NCBI RefSeq assembly: GCF_000005505.3
Contig: NC_016132.3
Coordinates: 34,610,914-34,674,913, forward strand
Length of the DNA: 64,000 nt
Origin: Brachypodium distachyon
Lineage: Eukaryota; Streptophyta; Magnoliopsida; Poales; Poaceae
Reading direction: 5' to 3'
This document shows, one piece after another, positions 39,423 through 48,040 of this stretch; within the stretch, counting starts at the first letter, position 1, and every line of letters starts with the position of its first letter. The translations under genes were made by a program, and so were the position numbers. Under the pieces are notes generated by a model, which saw only the letters and a program-made list of their open reading frames with translations, made no database searches and had not been told where the DNA came from.

Positions 39423-42400
39423 GTGTGTGTGTGTGTGTTCTCTCCCTGGGCTCTAACCCTAGCCACCACTGTAAACTGAGAGGTGAGCTCCTGCCCCTGT
39501 GGCTACAATTTGTGCAAATTCAAATTGTACAACGTACTGTACAAAAAGACAAAACAAACGCTCCTTTTCAGTGCACAGTACCCTTAAAAAAAATTGTATG
39601 ATACATTGTACATATCAATTTTGCAGAAATTATTACATGTAGTCTTACATTTATGTGTACAAGTATCATGATTTTTTAAGAACTTTTTGAATAATACAAA
39701 TACCATGATAGGTGAACATACAACTGAGTTTACGACCTCTGCTTTGAAAACAAGCTTCATTCTCCATTATTGCACATTGCACGCAAGATCTCAATACCCA
39801 CTGTTTCACTATATTTATCCATGCCTTCAGAAATCTATGTTTCGAAATGCTTGTCCATTTTGGGAATCAGGAGTATAGTTATAGCAAATTAGCAATGTTC
39901 AACTCTCTGCTCCTACTTAAATTGCTTGTCACTGAACAACCTGGTCATTTCTCCTTGGATTTTTCTCAGATTTAGTCATTTAGTGTCTTGTTTGCCTATG
40001 TTGTGTTGGGAATGATAACGATGTCCTAAATATCAAAAACCCTAATCCGTAACAAGTATACAAAACCGTCCTTGTATGCAATTCTAGTATTTATAAATAT
40101 AGCAGTAAAATAAATATCTAATACATCATTTTGGGTGCGTAATCTCCAAAAAGGATCAATTGGTCAAAGGACCTAGATCAAGTCTGCATATTTATTGGTA
40201 GCCAACACCAGCTGGTTAACAGTATTGGTAACCAACCCTTTTATCAGCGTAGGACCTTTTTTAGAAAGCTAAACACTGAAACCAATTCGGCACTAACTGG
40301 AACAGGGAGCGCCTAGTCCTTGTATGTGGTCTAGTATTTGCTTAACCAGTCCTGTTTCAGAACACTGCAGTACTTAAGATGTTGAAATTTCATTGTAAAA
40401 TTATCTATGATTCTTCTGAAATACTTTTGATGTTTGCTCTAGTTAAATAAATAATATAATCCCAACAACTTTGGAACAGAAGAAAAAATGCATTCAACAA
40501 TTTCCAGGTAAAATGAACTGCAATTTACAAGCATTTGACACTGTCAAAAGGACCTCGATACAAACAAACGACAACGCAAAATGCTACAGAATACTGCCAA
40601 GAGATGAAAGGCGACAACACAATTGTCGTGTAACTTACTTTCAGTAGGTGATGTAATCGCTGGCAACGCATCCAGCAATGACGTAGAAACAGTAATAATG
40701 TCGGCCGCCTGGTTTTTAAAGAAAATAAACAAAAAATTATAACCTTCAATAATTTATTTGGCTTCAATACCTTCAACTATCCACATACGTCCAACTGGAA
40801 ATGGAAAGAAGACAGCTATTGCACAACCAAGATTGTTACAGATGTGAGTAGGTCAATAATATATGCATATGTGTTTGGCATCAGAAGAAGAAAAACACAC
40901 TTTCTTGGGGCCATTTGACATGAATAAATACTGTCACTCTGTTCAGACCATATAACTCGAGGGAATCGAGCAAAAGCATATTGAAGAGGATGACATGTAT
41001 AAGGAACAGAATAATCTTCGACTGGGAGTTTGCAACATAATACAACCTTAATTAGGAATATGAAAGTTGTGAGAACCTATCAACACATGACCACAAATGT
41101 TTTGACATAAATAATTCAGGGCATGGCTAGGGTATGTAGAACTTTTTGTTGCATGGAAATTTTTACATTTCGTTCGTCTTTTTTCCACTCCACATTGATC
41201 CCACTTGTAGGATTATTAGTGGATGGTAAGAAAGTGTGTACATGAAGTGCATAATATATGTACACATGTATCACAGTCATTCTCATAAATGATAACTCAA
41301 GGACGATATATTAGCAGAGGGTTTGTTCTATAAACAATTGTTATAGAACAAACAAAGTTGCCCACCAACTCAATCTTCCAACCTCAGCTAAAAAATTGTA
41401 AGATAAATAAATGATCAAGAGCAAACAGATGGGCCTAGCGACCTAGGTGCCCTGACATTCAACCAGTACAAGGACCTGTGCATCGCTTTTGGAAGTAGAT
41501 CAGAATGCCTCTTCTCTGAGAACGCATGGACTTGCAATGAATGTTTTCAGAGTACAAGAACCTAGTTGATCTTTTTCCCTAATAATTAGAGTTTAATGCA
41601 TTTTTCCCTTTTAATATTGCCATATATCCACTAAAGCAAACAAAATTATGTAATTTCAAAGGCACATGCAGAACACTTACTCTATCAGAAGCGAACTTAG
41701 GTTCAGATAAAATCCACGTTGCAGCTTCAAGCACATTTGCAAGAACACACGCATATCCTGGATGATTAGCAGATACATCATTTGGAAGAACATCAGCACG
41801 ACTGGGCAAATAGCAAGCTATCTGGTGGATATAATATTTGCTGAGTCCATTAGCAGAGAAAACCTGAAATAATAAACAATAAAATGATCAAACATACAAT
41901 CATTGCAAAAATTAGTTAAAGCATATCACTCCTCAATTAAACTCACACAAACTGAAGTTTCTAATGCAGAAATGGTAAAAATTCATAACAAAGCTTCATA
42001 TTCTGAATCAAACAGATTTAGGTTGCAACAAGAGTACAAGACCTGGCATATTTGGAGCAAAGCATCATCAAGCCAAATATTTTTGCAGTTTATATTAAAT
42101 GTTCCTGTCCCCGTCCATGAGTTTGTTTCTAAAAACACATATCAAACGAGAATAGACACAGCTCACCTTCTTGAAGTGTGGCAAACGATGCCAGAGAAAA
42201 GGAATGGATAGAAGCTGCGAGGAAAAACTCCATCTTGGATCCACAATTGGACAAGAACATGGATGGTCGCCAACATGTGAAGCAACAAGCATGAGAACTT
42301 GCTCCAGCGCAGATGTACGGTGCTCCAAATTACTCGCATTTTGCTGAATAACAATCAGATCCATCAAAAACGTCACAAAACAAAGCATCAAAGTTTAAGT

Positions 42401-45400
42401 ATGGTCACCCTGATGAATTCAATGTTTCTTCATCAAACAACTGAATGCCAGAGCAAGGATTACTGCACTCAAAAAAATTACCTACCAACAGATGCTAATC
42501 AAAACCAAGTTGACTGTAGTTGTTATCGTTAAACCGTGATATATTTTTTCATATCTGGTATGGCAAGAACACAGAAAACTTTTATCCCTTGGAGTTCTTG
42601 CAGAGCAAAATTGAAATAAAAACCAACCTTAGACTTTTAAGTCAAGTTTCGCTTAGATAGTGTAGTTCATTGACGTGATATTGCTTTGAGAAATCTTGAA
42701 ATTACAAATGAGTACCCAAAGTGATAGAGTATATTATACTATGTCTTTATGTGATATATCATGAGGGTAACAACACCTGGTAGAAGGATGTATATAGATA
42801 GGTCTGAATGGTAAATAACTCTATATTGAACGGCACTCAATTAGGTCATGAAAAAACCACTATATACGATCGGATGAACTAAACTTATACAGGTTAATAT
42901 CCTCAAGAGAACGCGGACTTATTTCTGGATAATAGATTTTGGTCAATAAGTCGCCCAAGAATTAGAGACGCCGGTAACAATAAAAATGCAACCATAATAA
43001 AGTAACAGACATACCGGTACTGTACTAATAATTCCCCGAAACAAGCAATAGATCTTTCTCTGCTGAAGATACCCAACTACTTTGCAGTTCCACGGTAGTT
43101 TGGGGTTTATTAAACAAGCCACAGCTTCTAATAATCGAACAAAAGGCATCGCTGCACTTTCCACTGACATCAAAAGTTGACTACTCCAATCATACCTATC
43201 AAAACACAATAAACAAGTCAAATGCAGAGTTGTTCATTTCATCATGGATGATGGAAAATAGCATCTGCTGGAGCCTGGAAATGATCTATAGTAAGTACAG
43301 AAATGAAAAAAGAAATAGAGCATATAAAGACATGAGAAGAGACAATAGCAACATAAACAAAGCAACATACACAAAATATAATTTTCCTCTACTGAAACCA
43401 CAGAATAAAATTTAGGGCATTAAGAGGATGTAGGACTTCAGCCTTCCCAAGTGAAATGTTAATTGAATTTTCCATTCATGGAAGTTCACTCAGCAAGAGC
43501 TGTATATTGAGCATAAATCAGAAGACTAGAGCCAAGTAAATGTTCTGCTACTGAAATTCATTCGAAGTTTGAAATAGTCAATCCTTGTAGTTTGAACTTA
43601 GTAATGCACAGAAATAATACTTCACAGAGTATTTATTGTCCACTTAATATGAACAAATATAATTTTGCTGGCCAATTAGAAAATAGCAGCCTAAAGAAGA
43701 ATATTCTAAATATCAGCTTTCAATATTTGAACTCACCTCTTCTGGTGGACAGCATGCACACAGATGAGTGCAAGTTTTTTTACCCTATGAGACACAAGAG
43801 GCTCCACTGCGGAGTAATCATTGCCGGCAAAGAGATTTACAACATCTCCTACATCAAAAGGTATGTTATAGCCAATGCCACAGATGTAGCAAAAAGAATA
43901 TCATGTCAAAGAGGCTGAGCAAAAGTAGAATACAGGCTCAGAGTGGAGAGAAAATAAACTTTCTTGGCATCAGTTAAAACTCAAAAAAATAGTAACTGGC
44001 AAGTAGGTGTTTGTCCTTAGAAAAGCAGGAAGATGCTAACTAGGTCAGAAAATGAGGATCAAAGTTCAGAACAAATATACCAGTATGGCAATTTCATACA
44101 GGGATGAAAACATGGCAAGTAGGTGCTTGTCCTTAGGAAAACAGGAAGATACTAATTAGGTCAGCAAATAAGGATATAAGTTCAGAACAAATATACAAGT
44201 ATGGCAATTTCATACAGGGATGAAAACAAATACACTGAACAGACTGAGTTAAAATCATCTCTGATCAATAGAAAGGGGTGGGGGTGGCGGGGCAATATCT
44301 CCATAGCATTAAGAAGTACCAACAAATTTAGCATATGCCACAGGTCAGCATAAGTCCTAAGAAACAGAAGAATATTTGCATACAACACAAAGTAGAACAT
44401 TGCCAAAAAGTAGCATATGATACATACCATGTTTAACATACTGTAGAAGTAAGTTGCAGACTTGAGAAAGTATAGCAATATCGTTGTCTTCACTTGCATT
44501 GAAGAAGAACAACAATTGACGAAGAAAATCAGAATTAGTGCTGAAGCAGTTCCTGATTTAGTAGCAAGACAGTCAGAGAGAGAGAGAGAGAAAGCTAGAG
44601 ACAAGAAATGGATAAGTTCTATCTTTGTTGCAATGCTTACCAATCTACCCTCTGGCAGTTCTCCCCAAAAGTAGAACAAAATGTCTTACGAACTTCTGAG
44701 CGTGCCATGTCGAAAGCCTTCTTCCCTCTGAAGCATTTCTGCAGCTTATAATTAGTTAACTTCCATTTCGGGTACACAAAATTAATGTATCTACCACATA
44801 TACAGATATACAGGAAGCTCGAACAAGTATCTGGACATACACAGGAAAGGCAGCGCAACAATTTTCCAATAAAAAATGGATGGTGGTTCAGCAAAACATT
44901 AAGTTGTCTGCCATGTTTTCCCATGCACGCCATGTAACACCCGATAGATCAAAAAGAGAAATCATTAAAGATTCTCAACTTTGAACCCTCGTGATCCCAA
45001 GATGATCGCACGTGCATATTAGCATCCGACACTCGACTTGCGTCATCACACCAAACAAACCAATAGAAATCGTTATACCTTATTGAGCAGCCTATGCAAC
45101 CTGAAGTTCTTCCATAACAGTTTCTGCCGTGTCATCACACCGAACAAACCAAATCGTTATACCTTATCAAGCAGCCTATACGTGCATACTACCATCCGAC
45201 ACTCAACTTGCGTCATCACACCGAACAAAATCATAGAAATCATTATACCTTATCGAGCAGCCTATGCAACCTGAATTGCCCCCCCCCCCCCCATGTCCCT
45301 GCCGCGTCATGCCAAAATAACTAAATTTCTTCCATAACAGTTACTCAAGCTACATAACATACATAACATGCCAGCTAGGTGTGAAACCTACACAGATTAA

Positions 45401-45835
45401 CATAGGCATCACTCACACACAAGCAGAATGCTGAAAAGCCCGCAGGCCTCACAGCTGATTCTTAACATAGGGCAGCTCTAAGCTGTGAGTCTTTGACCAC
45501 ACGAATCCGAAACACTGCCAAGGACGAAAATGCTTAAAGGATGGATCTCAAGTACCAAACTCTCAGCACACTGCAGAACTCACTAAACCCACTTTTTATC
45601 TGTAATCAGGACCTAATCGCGACCCCATATCCCAATGACGAGTCAATGACTGCTCGCGCGAAGTCCCAAAACAGACCTGGATCTTCGTGGCGGAGGAGTT
45701 CTGGAGGCGCACTGCGAGGCGGCGCTTCCGCTCCTCGCGCGTCTGCTCGAGCAGCACCTGGCGGTCCCGCTCCTTGTTGCTCCGGCCGCCCAGGTCCACC
45801 CGCTTCCGCGACGTCGGGTCACCGGAGAAGAACAT
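27050..45835 (-). CDS. UPL6: HECT E3 ubiquitin-protein ligase UPL6
   Basis: Orthologue of plant UPL6; transfers ubiquitin from E2 to substrates through a HECT cysteine. Twenty-six coding exons join in frame to 1029 aa: 45835-45677, 44738-44641, 44552-44428, 43848-43737, 43195-43015, 42343-42167, 41863-41681, 40708-40639, 34090-33972, 33876-33572, 33215-33119, 32968-32825, 32331-32245, 32158-32072, 31982-31842, 31738-31613, 31444-31346, 30846-30779, 30568-30502, 29710-29540, 29463-29374, 29075-28995, 28279-28206, 27456-27385, 27308-27219, 27116-27050. The N-terminus (MFFSGDPTSRKRVDLGGRS) is UPL6-like, with an IQ motif from Ile52 (IQKCFRGKKAF). The HECT domain covers about 695-1029: EEAGIDGGGIFKDF, then SGSLESLDIDDLR, then catalytic Cys997 in LPTSATCMNLLKLPPY. 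Intron 8 (34091-40638) holds an antisense copia element; other introns hold MITEs. Confidence 0.95.
27811..27920. mobile_element. Stowaway-type MITE
   Basis: Ends ccctccatccggaaataact and its imperfect complement near 27900-27918, bounded by TA on the left. It lies in the UPL6 intron between coding exons 23 and 24. Confidence 0.8.
28074..28160. mobile_element. Stowaway-type MITE, near-perfect hairpin
   Basis: An 87-bp TA-bounded element. It is almost wholly palindromic: gaattaactgatgtggattt is matched by aaatccacatcagttaattc, with only a short loop. It lies 45 bp from UPL6 coding exon 23 (28206-28279). Confidence 0.85.
28586..28703. mobile_element. Stowaway-type MITE
   Basis: TA-bounded 118-bp element with TIR ctccctccatcccatattaa and complementary right end ttaatatgggacggagggag. 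It sits in the UPL6 intron between coding exons 22 and 23. Confidence 0.9.
30111..30482 (+). mobile_element. 5'-truncated LINE-like remnant
   Basis: Sequence in the intron between UPL6 exons 19 and 20. It ends with a characteristic grass LINE-like 3' tail (cgccttgagatacaaagctt, then tgcattttctcgg and an A-rich run). No reverse-transcriptase domain remains. The left boundary is approximate and no target duplication was confirmed. Confidence 0.4.
33270..33386. mobile_element. Stowaway-type MITE
   Basis: TA-bounded 117-bp element, TIR ctccctccgtcccatattaa with complementary right end. It lies in the UPL6 intron between coding exons 10 and 11 and belongs to the same subfamily as 28586-28703. Confidence 0.9.
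33430..33526. mobile_element. Stowaway-type MITE, second subfamily
   Basis: TA-bounded 97-bp element with near-perfect TIRs (ctccctccgatccataataa / ttattatggatcggagggag). It sits only 43 bp from the previous MITE and 46 bp from UPL6 coding exon 10 (33572-33876). Its interior differs from the neighbour, so this is a separate insertion. Confidence 0.9.
34457..34623 (+). repeat. 5' LTR of the copia element
   Basis: 167 bp, beginning TGTTGG and ending CTACA (TG...CA). It includes a TA/TG microsatellite at about 34519-34552. Confidence 0.93.
34624..34640 (+). other. Primer-binding site of the copia element
   Basis: TGGTATCAGAGCCAAGT immediately follows the 5' LTR. It matches the usual plant copia primer site complementary to initiator tRNA-Met. 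Confidence 0.9.
34772..35760 (+). pseudogene. Copia gag region (frame-broken)
   Basis: The first open frame (34772-35488, 238 codons) is a copia-type capsid region. The CCHC zinc knuckle (CFNCGITGHLSYEC, near 35570-35615) lies in another frame (35485-35760), so gag is split by a frameshift or an early stop near 35486. It packages retroelement RNA in intact relatives. This copy is non-functional as written. Confidence 0.8.
35757..39202 (+). pseudogene. Copia pol region (frame-broken)
   Basis: Order of domains: protease (WILDSGASKH near 35870), integrase zinc-binding and core (HSDVWTC near 36450; RTDNGTE near 36640), reverse transcriptase (YVDDIIITGD near 38180) and RNase H (DGYSDADWA near 38825; WCDNKSAV near 39060). 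Frames change near 36200-36340, near 36650, and again at the 38455-38790 duplication. No single frame spans pol, so the element is dead without a helper. Confidence 0.85.
38455..38790 (+). repeat. Internal tandem duplication in copia pol
   Basis: Copy 1 (38455-38626, 172 bp) is followed directly by copy 2 (38627-38790, 164 bp), which lacks 8 bp internally. The segment spans the junction of reverse transcriptase and RNase H. The added 164 bp is not a multiple of three and breaks the frame. Confidence 0.9.
39317..39507 (+). repeat. 3' LTR of the copia element
   Basis: 191 bp, TG...CA. It is longer than the 5' LTR because its TA microsatellite (about 39376-39420) has expanded. A purine-rich tract (gagggggag) ends just before it at 39316. 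Confidence 0.93.
43997..44227 (+). repeat. Tandem duplication of about 115 bp in a UPL6 intron
   Basis: Two adjacent copies (43997-44112 and 44113-44227), roughly 90% alike by eye, lie between coding exons 3 and 4 of UPL6. They are not coding. Confidence 0.85.
45015..45275 (+). repeat. Three imperfect repeats in UPL6 intron 1
   Basis: The phrases gtcatcacaccgaacaaa and ataccttatcgagcagccta recur three times at irregular spacing of about 80-100 bp, followed by a 12-base C run (about 45280-45291). Non-coding. Confidence 0.7.
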
Positions 45836-46160
45836 CCTTGCCGGCCCGCCTTCCCTCTCGCCTGCTCAACATCACAACCCCAGAAGAAGAAGAAGAAGAA
45901 GAAGAAGAAGAAGAAATCACTAAAAACACCACAAAAAATCCGTCGAAATTCGCGGAGGAAGGGGACGCGAGGCCGATCGGGGCGTACCGGGGCTCGATCG
46001 GGGGGCTAGGGTTTGGGGGACTGGGGCGGGTAAGCGACCGACTTCCGAAGCTGCGCGAGTCGAGAGGGGAAAGAGGAGGACGCGAGAGATGGGTGCCTTG
46101 GCCCTTGGGACGAGGAGGAGAAAGAAGCGAAGAGAAGGGAGGGGAGGGGAGGGGGGTGGG
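45836..46160 (-). promoter_or_regulatory. UPL6 leader and proximal promoter
   Basis: GC-rich sequence upstream of the UPL6 ATG. It contains an (AAG)n run on the plus strand (about 45882-45915), i.e. a CTT-type repeat in the transcript leader, as is common in plant 5'UTRs. No clear TATA box was identified. Confidence 0.5.
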
Positions 46161-47459
46161 TGGTATTTTAGTCTGACGGTTCTGCCCCCCTGAGATCGCA
46201 GTGCAAATCGGCGCAGGCAATGACGTGGAGGGGTGGACGGCGTGACGTGCGCTGACGTTGGAGCGTCTCGTGGCCGTCCAGGCGGAAACTTTTCTGTACA
46301 GCCATCACCGGTTGGCACGGCTAGGGTTCCTAGATCTCGCCCAATGCCTCCATCTTGTTATATAATAGCGGCCAAGTTTAACCATGTCACACGCGAAGAA
46401 GATCTTTCGATGTACTGTAATCGATTGTCCAATGTCATGACCGGCAGGCGGTGCAGCCGCACGGGCCCCAAACTGAGAGGGCCCATACCCGTAGGTATAT
46501 ATGTGTACACATAGTATAATAATGGGCTGTATGATGTACTGCAACCGATTTCGCACCGTACTGCGGCTAATGTTATTTAATGATATGGGTGTAGCACTCC
46601 CGTCAATATGGCTCAAAGATGTAGATAAAAGGGCGAAGGGTTGCACTCAAAATGGGTTGTACTTGAATACAATGTGTTGTGTTTCGTGAGACCTATGGAA
46701 AAAAAGGTTTTCGAGTCAAAGAGAAGAAATAAAATAACGCAGAGAAAAAGAAGTTGAAGGGTTGAACTTTGATTATCAACGTGAGAGCATAACCTCTGGC
46801 GTGGCGGGTAACACCATGTTTTGATCATGAATTTAATTGTGCTTGGGGGCGACGAGTGACAATTTCCAAACCAAGTTGCTCGAGTTCGATGATGACCAGA
46901 TCTAGACTCCTTCTGGGAAGCTGAGCTTCATGGCCCTCATGCCACTGTGCCCTCGAGGCCTTCACTTGAAGAAGCCAAAGATGAACGCAAGGAGGTAGAG
47001 TGAGTGCACTTGTACCATTGCACTGCTTGAAGACAAAAAATTTACCACCAAGACTTTAATACAAGACATCGACCAAAGATGTGGCCCGAAACAATCCACG
47101 AAAATGATGCATCTCATGAAGTCGATGTCTGGAAAATATGTACATCGATCCAATCGACCACTCCCTCCAACCCATATAAATAAAAAGATCAATTTTACAT
47201 ATACTGACCACTTTGAATGTGTGATAATTACGCTGATTTTTTGGCGATCAAAAGGGTAGTCTAGGTGCCTAGGTGTGTAGTTAACAAACTTTAAAAAACC
47301 ACGCTAAAAAAACTTTAAAAAACCATAAATGGAAAGATTCCCAAGGTGATTATGTTTAGCCGTACTGCATTAGCCCTATATAGACAAATTCATCACAAAA
47401 ATGGGATGATATTTTGAAATACTTTTAGGGATGTTAACATAAAAAAACAAAATTATATT
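46161..47459. other. Spacer between UPL6 and tRNA-His
   Basis: No protein gene seen. It contains a related pair of short motifs (tgtactgtaatcgatt near 46412 and tgtactgcaaccgatt near 46535) and a lone MITE-like terminus (ctccctccaacccatata, near 47161) without a partner end. Confidence 0.45.
47441..47452 (-). terminator. Pol III terminator of tRNA-His
   Basis: On the minus strand the tRNA 3' end is followed within 20 bp by T runs (TTTTG then TTTTTTT), which serve as the RNA polymerase III stop. Confidence 0.75.
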
Positions 47460-47530
47460 GTGGCTGCTGGGATTCGAGCCCAGGTCTCCACGGCCACAAC
47501 GTGGAATTCTCACCACTAAACTACAGCCAC
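47460..47530 (-). tRNA. trnH-GTG: tRNA-His (GTG anticodon)
   Basis: A 71-nt cloverleaf read on the minus strand. The acceptor stem pairs 5' GTGGCTG with 3' CAGCCAC. The A-box-like TAGTTTAGTGG and B-box-like GGCTCGAATCC are present. The anticodon loop TTGTGGC, closed by CCACG/CGTGG, gives GTG for histidine. It is not the organellar sequence type, so it is a nuclear cytosolic tRNA. It lies between the bromodomain gene and UPL6, on the same strand as both, and would be transcribed by Pol III from internal promoters. Confidence 0.95.
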
Positions 47531-48040
47531 ATCTGTGTTAGATCCAACCATCTTAATCTAGTTATCGTAATCGCACGAGCTGAAAGAGCCTGCTCTAGCT
47601 CTACCACCGTCACTGGTGACCGTGAAACACGAGAAAACATCAGTCCCCACCGTCAGCAACCACGATATGTAACAAGCAAATTAGCAACGGCAATGCAGGA
47701 GTATATACTAGCTTTAGCATATCTTTTTCCAATCATTTTTACAGAATGCTCGTACCATGAACTCACTCTAATTAGACTTGGCACACCTAGAACATACAGG
47801 GGCACATATATTGGTGCATCAAAACCACAAAATCCGCAGCCAAGATTGAATTACTCCATCCCAGAGTTCAGCGTAGAGACATTATGGGGAACTTGGTCAG
47901 ACCACACAAACCAGGATCTTCACTCCGCTTATGACATAGCCTGGTGGCGGAACAACATCATACAATCTTATAACCCCAGCGTGCATGTTGATTCACAATC
48001 TGAGAAAAAAAGGAAGAAATATGGATATTCAAGAGGTATG

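Larger units (their letters stand above)
34457..39507 (+). mobile_element. Ty1/copia LTR retrotransposon in UPL6 intron 8
   Basis: A full-length but inactive 5051-bp element, antisense to UPL6. It is flanked by a 5-bp target duplication ATTTG (34452-34456 and 39508-39512). It has short LTRs, a primer-binding site complementary to initiator tRNA-Met, gag, protease, integrase, reverse transcriptase and RNase H in copia order, and a purine tract before the 3' LTR. The coding region is split over several frames and carries an internal tandem duplication, so it cannot encode an intact polyprotein. The LTRs differ at about six sites outside a variable TA/TG microsatellite, which suggests an insertion that is not very recent. 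Confidence 0.95.

Noticed and set aside
45541..46176. 211-codon open frame on the plus strand
   Set aside because: It is the antisense shadow of UPL6 exon 1 and its GC-rich leader, with simple-sequence Glu runs from the AAG repeat.
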